DNA of 64,000 bases from Lutjanus erythropterus (taxonomy: Eukaryota; Chordata; Actinopteri; Lutjaniformes; Lutjanidae). Location: assembly GCA_020091685.1 (NCBI GenBank), contig CM034601.1, positions 9,550,419 through 9,614,418 of the forward strand. Reading direction: 5' to 3'. This document shows positions 1 through 12,000 of this stretch, one piece after another. The notes under the pieces are model-generated. The model was not told the origin of the DNA and ran no database searches. It saw only the letters and a program-made list of their open reading frames with translations. Numbering within the stretch: position 1 is the stretch's first letter; each line of letters starts with the position of its first letter. The translations under genes and the position numbers were made by a program.

Positions 1-201
1 AAACTTCCACACGGGGATAAAATAAATAAAGAGCCAAGTACCTATGTTTCTGCTCTATCCCACAATACCAGAAGCCTAAAACTTAATTCAGCTATGAGCG
101 GTTTTATTATTTACACCTGTGGTTTTCCTGCTGTGACCTGTTAAAATGTCCTCTGGAACATACTGACATGTCTTTTACTAAACAGCTGGATCAGTGCTCA
201 C

Positions 202-294
202 CATGTGAAGACATCCCTCAGGTTGTAGCTGTACAGTCCACAGGCGACCCTGCATTTCCCACACACTCTCTCCTCCTCACGACCCTCCATGTTT
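202..294 (-). CDS. Probable first coding exon of an unidentified minus-strand gene
   Basis: On the minus strand an exon can be drawn from an acceptor (CTCTCAG) at 295-301 to a strong donor (GTGAGC) at 196-201. It contains an ATG at 290-288 in a good context (A at -3, G at +4), then 29 codons plus two bases. The peptide begins MEGREEERVCGKC and has Cys-x2-Cys-x4-Cys spacing that might be part of a zinc site. I do not recognise the family. The remaining exons would lie left of the window. An upstream minus-strand region at 853-1060 could supply a 5' UTR exon (donor GTATGT at 848-853). A chance ORF remains possible, because no second exon can be seen. Confidence 0.4.
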
Positions 295-847
295 CTGAGA
301 GCTAAACCTAGAGAGACGGAAAAAATGAAAGATGAAAACCTTGAGAATGAATGAATTAAAGAATTAGTGTCTTTCACGTTTAGTCTATCTAAGCAGAACA
401 CGGCACCAAATCTCCACAGGAATGCGAGACTGCTAGACCTCAAATGAACTTCAGCGGTCATGTGGTCAATTCGGCGCAGGTTAGAGTTCTGTACTTCGGT
501 TTTCTCACACAAACTTTAGGTTTACCTTAGAGGCGTTGGCGCTTTTAGAAAGAGCCGGTGAGCATGTTTAACTATGAAAAGCCATTTACGACATTTCATG
601 TATCCCGAATATGAATGTATGGCACAATGATTCATAATATGGAGTTACTTATGTTTAGGCAAGTATAAACAACTGGCAGTGGCCACAGCAATCTTTAACT
701 GTCACTTTTTTCAATGCAGTTTGGTGTACCACGTTCTACGCACCACTGACAGCGTCATTCATCGGGGCTTCTTTAAACTACAGACAGCGAAATAAAAGCG
801 TAACGTCAGTTTAAGCACTATTCTGGTGAATTACAATAATGAATGTG

Positions 848-1060
848 TACATACGTTTTCTTCGTCAGTCATGGCAGGTGTGGGGATATTTTCCAGCTGG
901 GATGAATTTTCATTTTTTTTTTTTTTCAGAGTCGGACTATATTCCCTTCCACGAGGGGTAAGTTCCCTCCCTGAACGAGTCAATCTAACCTCGTGCTGTA
1001 TCTGACCGCCTCCTGCGCTCTGATTGGTTAAAGAAAGGCTAAATGACGTCCACACCGTGC
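848..1060 (-). promoter_or_regulatory. Candidate promoter and leader exon, minus strand
   Basis: Read on the minus strand, this stretch has a CRE-like TGACGTC (1044-1050) and a CCAAT box (ATTGG on the plus strand, 1023-1027). These are followed by a moderately GC-rich segment that ends in ATGACTGACGAAGAAAAC and a GTATGT donor. Joined directly to the exon at 202-294 the frames do not agree, so this would have to be a noncoding or uORF-bearing leader. The assignment is inferred from motifs and position only. Confidence 0.25.
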
Positions 1061-1079
1061 AGCCAAACTTGCTCTAGTG

Positions 1080-2930
1080 CTGATGAGAATTAAAAGGAAT
1101 TTTACTCACAAACAGTTATATGAAGCCAGGGACTGCTGGCAGTTATGGTTAAGAGTTTGTACTGGATGAAATGGATTGTACGAATACCTTCTGAGTGCTG
1201 TGTCTGCTCAGTATATTACATCTTTATTTATTTCCTCATTTAAAGCCCTTAGTCCTGCTTTACTTATTTTTTATTTATTTATTGTTGCATTGTATTATTG
1301 TTTAAATCCCCTAAATATGTCTGTTATGTCAACTATTTTGATGACTATGTACTTTATGAGTTTTTGTATGTATGAAAATTTTGTTAATAAAAAAGTTATG
1401 GATCTTGGTCAATATTAAATCAATTAATAAGGCTATGAAATGACTTATTTATTCCCCTGCTCTTTTTATTTCCAATTCTTCCATGCAAATGAAGGGGCAG
1501 GGTTATCTCATAGATTCAGACTAAAGCAACAGCAACCAAAACTATTTTATTAGACTCAAATTTACAATTTACTAATTTATAATTTCAATTAGGAGTTGTT
1601 TTTATCCAAGCCAACGTACATCTGAGAGCTGATACAACACAAGCAACGATCTAGTCAGGAGAGAACAACAAGAGTTAAGTGTCAATGATTGAAGGGTCAC
1701 TGATTTTGGTGAACACAGCCTTTGATAAAAAAAGATCTGGCTGATTGTACATGACTGCAAAAAGGCAGCAGAATTAGTTAGTTAGAGTCTTCAGTTCAAT
1801 TGTTACCATGGTAACAGACCCAGTTACCAGGGCCAGGGACCAGTTAATAAACAAGCATTAATAATAATGTTATTTATCAGATAAAATGAATAAACTGGCC
1901 CATAACTTTAAAAATGTAGGAGTTTGAGTTGGGCTCAAAACTCAAAAATCTCTGAAATTTTGAATTTTCTCAACTTTTTCATTTTTGTGCTGATGCTGAT
2001 GAGTCAGTCCGGGAACCAGACGAATCTGCAGAACTCATGTTTTCATTTGCTCCAGCAGATAACTGACATTTGCAAATTAGTTGCCATGTTACTGATGAGT
2101 ATTCTTGTAAAATATTTTGTTTCAGCTCAAGCACATGTAACTGAAAACCATTACTGATTCTTAGCTTTTCATTTTTCTATACATTTTTCACTTCCATTTT
2201 TAATCACACCAACTAGAATGTTCTTGTCTCCCACGAAACCACCTTTGTTGCTCTTTTAAACTTTCCTTGTTGTCCTCATATGAAGGTTAAAATCCTTCTC
2301 GTTTGTGTGAGAAAGCAGATGTCTAGAGAAAGAATGATAACAAACATCATATTAATCGTAAGGAACACTAACTGTCCTTGAAGATGTAAAAATATTTTTT
2401 TATTGTCTCGAGTTTTACTCCCCATGTATATGCCTGATATAACATGTTGCTCCAGTGCTGAAAGTGACTGAAGGTCATTAAAATATAAAAAAGAGACTTT
2501 GAGGTGAATCTTGAAGTCTATCAATGCAAAGACAATTTTATGCAATTTATATAGTACTGGGTGGATTAATAGTATAGTACTGCATCATGTTAAGTATTCT
2601 TTTTATAAATGTAATTTAACTAAAATGTATGTTTTTTAGGCTTTTTTTTAAATCTGAAAAGTAACTTAGCTGTGTAACAAATGTACAGTAAAGAAGTACA
2701 ATATTTCCTTCTGAAAAATAACATTTAGTGATATACTGAAGTCCAAATACCTTAAATTTGTGTTTAAAATTAGCAAATGTACGTCCATCACTGACCCATT
2801 TTAAAATAAATATTAATAAAAAAAATAATATAATATATGGCGTGGTTTTGTAAAAAATAAAATAAACTTCAAAAAAAGGAAACAAAAAAAGTTGTTTTAA
2901 CTATTAAATGCTTTTATTAAAGGTGACTTC
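1080..2930. other. Intergenic, AT-rich, no gene seen
   Basis: No exon-like ORF with plausible splice sites was recognised on either strand. The ORFs here are AT-rich and low in complexity. A stretch near 1914-1980 (TTTGAGTTGGGCTCAAAACT) recurs near 49,515-49,625, so it is a dispersed repeat. A perfect 14-bp palindrome at 1802-1815 is listed separately. Confidence 0.6.
1802..1815. promoter_or_regulatory. Perfect X-box-like palindrome (RFX-type site)
   Basis: The sequence GTTACCATGGTAAC is a perfect palindrome. It fits the RFX-family X-box pattern GTNRCC-N2-RGYAAC exactly. It lies about 1.2 kb upstream of cul5 and 0.75 kb upstream of the putative minus-strand leader. Function is inferred from the motif alone. 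Confidence 0.35.
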
Positions 2931-2939
2931 GCGTTTATA

Positions 2940-3043
2940 ATGAGCTCAGACTCTGCTTAGAAAGAGCCAGTGATATGGTGAGGTTAATCTTCATCCTCCG
3001 CGCTGTTATCGCGAGATTTTACGAGAGGATAAGTTGAGGGAAC
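2940..3043 (+). promoter_or_regulatory. cul5: cul5 core promoter and 5' UTR
   Basis: This is a short GC-richer segment just upstream of the cul5 ATG. It contains TCGCGAGA at 3009-3016, which matches the TCTCGCGAGA-type element known from TATA-less housekeeping promoters. No TATA box is visible. The start codon lies only about 30 bases further on, in the context GGAACATGG, so the 5' UTR is probably short. Confidence 0.5.
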
Positions 3044-6000
3044 ATGGCGACGTCTAATTTGCTAAAGGTAGGACCCACTTCAATTCAATTTTTTGTATTT
3101 AACGCTCGCTAATGTGCTTGTCACTTTCACTGTGTGGCGTCGGCGTTTAGCTGTAATGTTAACGGACAGCACGCAGCGGCTGTACGTTACCGAACTGTCA
3201 GCGGTGACTTTAGCCTGGAGCAGTGAAGTTACATCTGGCTAACATTAGCTACTTATCACTGATTTAGCTACAACAGTAAAGCTAAATATGAAGGAAAGAG
3301 GCAGATACGGAGGAGACGGAGACACACGGAGACACATAACAGATCCGGGACGTACCGTTAGCTTAATCTGCGCTAATTTATCAATATTATCTGTGTATTG
3401 CGTTAGCTACAGATCTCACATCATCTGTCACTGAGTGGAGCAGGAATCTGCAGCTGAGCAGCCCCTTCAAATACACGCTAAGGGCTGCCTACAGCAACTG
3501 TCGGTGTAGTTTCTGTGCATTGAGTCAACGTTAATCCTCAGATGCTATCTGGCTAACTAAGCTTAGCTTGACAGGAACCTGCAGCACTGTGTCTGATTCA
3601 GTCATAATTCATATTGTCAAACAGAGGGACAGGGGAGGTGACACAGCCACAGGAGGAGACACAGACTAGAGCTGAATACAGGTTATAGAAATCTGGCATT
3701 GCAGTCAAAACACAAGGCTGTTGCAAGGAATAATAGTTACTGCATCTACAGTGTGAATAGACAGGCTGTACCAAAACATGCAGTGTAATCTGCACTATTA
3801 GCTAGTGCATTAATTGCAATTCTGCCTCTGTTCTGTTGTGTTTTTGCACTGTACCAACATGATAATAATCTCGTACACTTTAAAGAATCCACTTAGGTTC
3901 ATGCATATGCCTTATAAATAATATCTCAGTGACAAAAAATTTAAATAATAATTATTTGTAGTTGGCCTGAACGATTTTGAATAAATATCTAATTGTGATT
4001 TTGTCTGATATCGCAACTGTGATATGATATGCAATATTATCATTATTCTTATTTTGATTGAAAATCATGTTAAAAAGACTATGGTGTAATATTTTTTTTT
4101 GCAGGAATCTGTACCAAATGAAGATGTTAGTTTAAGTCTGTGGCATCTGATTTGTAGGACAGGACATCTGTGCCTCAGGACATTCACTCATTTAAAAGTT
4201 TTTGACACACAAATATTGCACCTCCTGCAATTTGAAAATTGCAGAAAGCCAGCTTGTGATTTCAATAAAATTTTGATAAACTGTGCAGCTCTAATTTGTA
4301 TAGCACTTATCAAAACAAGTAATACAAGTAGAGATGTAAGAAAATAGTGTCATGATATTGTGTTTTGCAGGGCTGCAACTAATGATTATTTTCATTATCG
4401 ATTAATCTGTCAATTATTTTCTTGGTTAATCGGTTATTAGTTGGTCTATAAAATGGCAGAAAAAGGTGAAAAATGATAATCTGTGTTTCCCAAAGCCCAA
4501 GATGACATCCGCAAGTGTCTTGTTTTGCCCACAACCCAAAGGTATTCAGTGTACTGTCAGAGAGGAGTAAAGAAACCAGAAAATATTCACATTTACTGAG
4601 ATGGAATCAGAGAATTTTGACTATTTTTTCTTTAAAAATTACTCAAACCAATTAATCGATTATCAAAATGGTTGACGATTAATTTAATAATTGATTATGC
4701 GATTAATTGTTGTAGCTCTTATCTTTTGTGATACTGAAGTGATTCTTAAAACACTGTAGCAGGATGTTTTGCTGACTTTAAGTGTTTCTGTGGCTTGGAA
4801 AAAGTCAGGATATGTCAGCCTCTGCTGCATTACTTTGACCTCTTTGTGAGGTCTCCAGTTATTTGGAAGTGTAACGTTGAATCACTGGAGTTACCCCTTA
4901 AGCAACTTCATTCCAATGAATTTCCAGTGTAGGACTGCAACAGTTTACAACATCATTAATTAAATGACTGATTATTTTCTTAAAAAAGAGGGGAAAATAC
5001 TGATCACAGTTTCCCAAGTTGATCACTTCAACAACCAAATTTATTCAGTTCACTATTATACAACAGTTTATTAGAAAATAGCGCAGAATTCTAACAATTG
5101 TAAAGCTGGACCTGGGTAATATTTGGCAGGCTTGTTTGAGAAATGTTGTAAGTCCTGTGTACAGAATATGAAGTCATGAGAGTCTACTAGAGAGTGTTAT
5201 TGACATTTTCACTGATTTTATTGCTCTTTGTTGTGTTGTTTTAGTGTGATTTAGTTTTTTAATTGACACTTACCGTTGAGGTAAATAGCCCAAGAGGTTT
5301 GTCACTGTTCAACAAAAACAGAACAAGCGTAACTTTGTACAGGAAAAATGTCAAATTTTAACCATCCCTAATTTTTGTTTTGCTTTGGGTGTTGTTAATG
5401 TTTCAAGCCTTACCTTGGCAACAGAACTCATAAACACTTTAAATCATGTAGGTCACTTCTCTCCTGTCTGTTTGCAGAACAAAGGCTCCCTTCAGTTTGA
5501 GGATAAATGGGACCTGATGCGTCCCATAGTATTGAAGCTGCTGCGGCAGGAGTCCGTCACCAAACAACAGTGGTTTGACCTGTTCTCGTAAGTTTACCGT
5601 AATGATTCCATTTTCAGTATTGATGTTAAATTGATGTAAACTTGTCAAGAAAGTTAGTTCCTCCAACATTGTCTCCTCTTCTTTGTTTCCTCAGAGACGT
5701 CCATGCTGTTTGCCTGTGGGATGACAAAGGTCCAGCGAAGATCCATCAGGCCCTCAAAGAGGACATCCTAGATTTCATTAAACAAGCACAAGCAGTAAGA
5801 CCAGAAGCATGTTAGATTCATCTGTGAAATGATGCTGTTTCATGTTTAAACCACTGTACATTCTCGCTGTTTCCACATTCCACTGTTAGTGCACGTTATT
5901 TACATCCTAAACACAAATCACCCAGAAAATAGTGCTGCCTCCACTAACTGGATGTAAAAGTAAGATACAATAAGATTTATTAATCTTTAAGGAAATATTT

Positions 6001-9000
6001 GTGCCAGGGATTGCTTAAAAGTTAGATAATGAAGAGGCAGGCTGCAGCACAGGACCAGAAGCTCATGTAGTTAACTGCACAGCTGTTTTATAAACAGTGA
6101 GCGTGTCTTTGCTGAGAAAATGAAATAATCTGTTCTATAAAGCTGCAGAAATTTGTCCTAAAAACTGAAAATAAGTTAGCATTTTTGCACCTCTAGTTCC
6201 CTTCTCTCGAAATCAGTGGGCCTGTCATACACAGTGCTACGACATAAAATACATTAAAAAAATACCCCACTCTTGAATTCTGGACTTATTTTTGGACCCT
6301 TAAAACAGGCTGTTGCTAACAAGTGGCTAAATGAGACTACAGACGTTGCCCTGGACATTAAATGTCGCTGAACACTAGTCATGCGGTGTTGGTGATGTGA
6401 AACCACGTGACTTAGCCTTTCATTTCTGGCAATTCCATCTACGCTTCAAACATCATAAAAGTGGTGTTCATTTGCAGGCATGGTGCTCCTGGTTAATTTT
6501 GTCCATTTCTCCACCTGTTATTATTGAAAGCACAGGTGCACAACAGCAGCTCTATTGAGAGCTTAGATGGTGACACCAAAACTTTGTTGATATTTTTTAT
6601 GTAGTTGAAACAAACTGTGCTGTCATATATTAAGTGCAATAGAAGTATTTTAATGCTTAAAGTTCTCACATGGTGTAATTATGTTAAGTAATAAGACAAA
6701 TGAACAACATTTAAACTTTCTAACATCAATAACTGTGCTAATGTTTAAAGGTGACTCTTACCTTTAACACCTTGTTTTTACAAAGCTAACAAGTAACTGA
6801 TGCTGTTGCTGGTTTACTGTGGTGGCTTCTTAAATTCTCATGATCACAAAGTATTTATCTTGTTCAGTTCCTCTCGTTGTGTCAGTTGGATTGTGCAGCT
6901 GTTAATCAGTCTCGTATTTCTCACTCTTTCTAAGCGGGTGTTGAGTCACCAGGACGACACGGCATTGCTGAAGGCCTACATAGTGGAGTGGAGGAAGTTC
7001 TTCACACAGTGTGACATCTTGCCCAAGCCTTTCTGTCAGCTGGAGATCACTCTGATGGGCAAACAAGGAAGCAACAAGAAGTCCAACGTGGAAGACAGCA
7101 TCGTCCGCAAGGTGAGGACGAAGAGGATGAGCACGGAGTGGAAAGCATGTTGAGCATATACGCTCTGATCATGACTACATTCTGATTGTGTGTCTCTGTC
7201 TTCAGCTGATGTTGGACACGTGGAACGAGTCCATCTTCTCCAACATTAAAAACAGGCTACAGGACAGCGCCATGAAGCTGGTCCACGCTGAGAGGCTGGG
7301 AGAGGCCTTCGACTCCCAGCTGGTCATTGGAGTGCGAGAGTCCTACGGTGAGAAAAACAGTAACACGGGTCACATTTTTGTTCAGATACCTGCACTCTGT
7401 GCGGGCTGTAGGACCATCAGTGTATTCTATGATCACATTCAGTACAGAGTCCTTTTGTCTCAACCAAAATCTTTGTTCGAAGTTGCAAAAGTGAGTCACA
7501 GTAGATTCAACTCCTTTAATCCTGTCATTTTAATCATAATATTAGCAATCTGAATTTTTTTTTTGTGTGCAAGTATTGATAGTGATATTACAGACCATTT
7601 TGTGTACAATATATTTTAATCATCTTCATAAGAGTAGGCTGTATCAACAAATATATATACATAATTTATATGACAGGATATTGGGTGAGTTAGTTCATGG
7701 ATGACATAAAGAGGAGTCAAACCCACGGCCGCTGCAGAGGACTCACAGCCTCAGTGCATGGGGCGAATGCTCTACCGACCGGGCAATCAGACCACCATCC
7801 AAATGACATAGATAAGATTTTCCTTTATTAGTCCCACAACCAGAAAATTTATGGTATTACAGCAGCAAAGTGGATGGCAAAAATATTAAGAATAGTAAAT
7901 ATTTGAAAAAATATAGCAAGAGAAAATATAAAAATCTGAACAATTAAAACAGAGACCTAGCAGTTAAATTTCGACCATTGCATGGAGGGAATCCTCATAT
8001 TGCACATAGAATGATGATAATACTCCTGATTGTTGCACATTGGAATTTAAAATTCACCTGAGTAAAGTGTTAATATTGTACACTGATAAAACATCTGATT
8101 GAAGTATTGACTGTTGCACATTGAAAATAATTCAACTGCATGAAATATTGCAGAGTATGAAGTGTCATCACACCTGAAAATAAGTACTAATATTGCACAG
8201 TTGGTGTACATGTTAGTGCAGACCAACTGTCATTTTTTGGTGAGTGTTCTACTGCACATCTAAGACCTTTTCAGAGTTGACTTTTGAAATATTAAACTCA
8301 ATGTGGTGGAAACCCTGTGAACTCCTCAGACTCCCACGTTTTTTCCACTTCAGCTGAAAAATGGTTCCTGCTTTTGCTGTCTTCTGCAAATATCAGTGAT
8401 ATTTATTAGCGGGAATGTGGTGACATTTAACTCAAAACATCTTGTGTGCTTTATAGTAAAAGCTTTCTTTGTTAATGATAATCGGCGCTGTGTTTTTCTG
8501 TCCGAGCAGTGAATCTGTGCTCCAACCCCGATGACAAGCTGCAGATCTACAGGGACAACTTTGAGAAAGCCTATATGGATTCTACTGAGAGGTTCTATAG
8601 AACACAGGCACCCGCCTACCTTCAGCAAAATGGAGTCCAGAACTACATGAAATATGTGAGTATGAGTCATTGTGGGAGATTCTGCAATACTGTTTTCCTG
8701 TGAAACTCCAGCAGTGTTCTGTGCACTAAACCCAACCTTCACTCGGCATGAGGAGTAGTTATTTTGGGGTGAACTATCCCTTTAAAGAGGTATAGGAAGT
8801 TTATTGATTATCTTACGTAATGCATGTTCTTTGATGTTTTTTTTCACCTGTCTCTATCTGAAAAAGGGCAAAAACAAAACCATGAAGTTGATACATAAAC
8901 ACATTTTTATAGTAATTATCTACAGTTGGTCAGTTAATAACATGAAAGGTTTGAAATTCTGAGAGGGCAGCAATTTCTGCTCCCCGCTCGTTGTAATCAC

Positions 9001-12000
9001 TCCACTCTCAACCACTCTGGAGTTTGTATTTGCTGCTCCCAGCGTGCTCTCTGCTCGCACTGAAAGAAAACAACCCGAGGTTCTCTTCATAACAAAGATA
9101 ACAGCCGCTGCTGTCCGACAGCTACATCTCACAACACGAAGCGGAAATGTGAGACTTTCTGTCGAGGCTCCTCTTGCCTGTTCTGATGATTTTGGCGACA
9201 AGCCAGTCAGATGAATCAAAAGAGAGAACAGTCGGACAGTCGTTGTGATCCGCCGCCGTGTCCGATCTCATGCCTCTCTTCTTCTTCTTCACACAGTCTC
9301 CCTTACTCAAACAGAACAGTAGGATCGTGTCTGTTAAAGCACAGCGCGGGCCAGAAATGTTCAGTCTCAGTCACAGTTTGGTAAAGCTTTTTGACTTTAT
9401 GGAAGTCGGTGTAGATCAGGCTCTGTAACTTCAAAGAGAGCTCGGCTCCTGCAGAGACCTTTAACTGGAGGACTTTCCTGGAGTACAACCAGTGAAATAA
9501 CCATAAAAACTGAATAATTTTCAGATGCATTTATGAAATGCTCTTCTTAGAGGAGGGATACTGGAGTAAATGTTGTCATAAGATTAATTTCTTGCATATT
9601 TTCTTGATTCCAGTGAGGTTCTTTGTCTACCTTAAAATGTCTGTGCCACGGGCAAATCCCCTGAACTACTTGCTTTGAGTACTTGCCTCTCCTCTGAGGT
9701 TTCATGTGTACAGAATTTCATGCTTCACAACACAAATAAATGCTGTATATTCTATATGCAACACTTACTGAGATGCTCTTGAGCATTTTATGTGAAATAA
9801 ATGTGATCAGTAAATGTGCATGCGTTGGTGTGTGTGCTCTGAACAGGCTGATTCAAAGCTGAGGGAAGAGGAGAAACGAGCGCTGCGATACCTGGAGACG
9901 AGACGCGACTGTAACTCTGTACAAGCAGTGAGTATTACACAAGAGGATGGTGTTTTATCTCATTGGTCCATCTTATTTTGCTTATTTAGTTACATTTAGA
10001 GTCTTTTTTAAAATTATTTTATGTATTCAGAATTATTTTAAATTAGATTATTATTTAAACCATTTTACAGTGCACAGAACGCCAGTGCCTGATCTGTGGT
10101 GTAGTATGATAAACAGTCTGCTATATATATATATACATATCATTAAGAGCTTTAAAAACTCAGCTAGTGGCAGGTGGCTGCATAGCATCTTAGAGCCAAC
10201 AGTTAACTGGTTGTTTATATTGATAAAGTATTAATAATTAGTATAACTGACTTGTCTGGTGCTGACAAGGGAGGGTAGGGATCTTAAATTAACTAGTGAT
10301 CTAATTATGCACATCCCTGATCACGTCTGTACAGAGAAACTGTAACCAAGACCTGTGATCACTGACTGTATCTGGCCCGTCTACTTGCATTACAGCAGGA
10401 GATGCTGCACAGAAGACGGATAAACTCTTGTTCATCATGGGATATTTTAACAGCACATAACTCCCCGTACAACCAAAAATTGTACAACAAAACAATACAG
10501 TGAATTTCCCAGAATGTTGTGTTTTATTAATGTGCTGCACATATATCTCCTGTATGTCTGCTGCATTGTTCTCCCTCTGTTTCTCTTCCCAGTTAATGGA
10601 GTGTTGCGTCAATGCTCTGGTAACATCGTTCAAGGAGACCATCTTAGCCGAGTGTCCAGGCATGATCAAACGAAATGAGACAGAGAGTGAGTACGGCAGG
10701 ACTGCTCCCACCAAAGGCTCAGCCAGCTCAGGTTTGCACTAGGAAATAGCCCTGACCAAACCTTCTTGCCCAGCATCCGAACACCCGTAGAACATCCATA
10801 TGTGCTGCCACCGCTCTTCTTCTGTGAATGTGTGATAAAACACTGAGGAGAGTCCTGCTCAACTCTCATAAATTTAACAAAATCTGCTTAGAAATGATAG
10901 AAAAGAGAGGCTCTCCTCATAAGAAATCACCACATTATTAAGTTTTCTTCATTAACAGAGTAATCCAGTTGTAGCTGCCTGTGCATCCATGAGTACATTG
11001 CAGACAGGAAGTGAAAATGGCTGATGAAGCCATTATGACAAGACAAAAACAAGAGCAAAGACGTAACAGGACGAAAATGACAAAATAGCTAACATGACAA
11101 AATCAACAAAGACGATGAAAATGATGTAACAAAATGAAAACAAAGTAAAAGACAAAAATGACTTAAAAGACATATAAGACCAAAACAACATAAGAAGACT
11201 CGACTGTGGTTCTGAGGTTCAGTTACTTTGGCACAGAACCCAGCAGTTGAAATGTCCTTTGGCGAGCGACTTTTGTCTTTTAAATTTTTGTACATTTCAG
11301 CGCCTGTAGTTTGTCACTATGACTTTAAACTGAATTTTTTTTTAAATAATTGAGACGTCCACTCTGTGTCTGCGCTGCATAAATCACAAACATCATTATT
11401 TTTTAATACATCTGTGTGTGTTCAGCTCTGTGCTCGTGCAGTTTGATTGAACAAATGGATAAAGGGCATCCACAGTAATGGATTTTAAAGTAGCCAGTCT
11501 TCCGCTAGTTTTTTCATTCAGCTGCCAAATAGAAGCTGCGTATTTAATAAGTCAGGTGCTTCTATTGCTACACTTTCAGACGAGCCTGGTACTGAGTTAC
11601 CCTGTCGTGTTTCAGCTAATGATTATCTTCATTATTTAATAGATTTTGCCATCATTTAATCTATGAAATCTCAAAACAGTAAACATTCAATTTATATGAG
11701 AACACAGTCGTTCAGTTTCTTTCAGGATGTTTTTGCTCTGTCTCTGGTTTATTACTTAGCCGTGGCTGAGAATCCTGATTCATTTATAAAAGCGATGACG
11801 TTTCTTTTGTCTCCATCACAGAGCTGCATCTGATGTTCTCTCTCATGGACAAAGTTCCCAGCGGCATCGAGCCCATGCTGAAGGACCTGGAGGAGCACAT
11901 CATGAGTGCCGGCCTGGCTGACATGGTGGCCTCAGCAGAGACGATCACCTCTGTGAGTGTCACCTACACGTACGCATTTACATGTACCGAGGATGGGAAA

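Noticed and set aside
1176..1418. 80-codon hydrophobic ORF near an AATAAA
   Set aside because: AT-rich, low complexity and no upstream promoter; probably chance.
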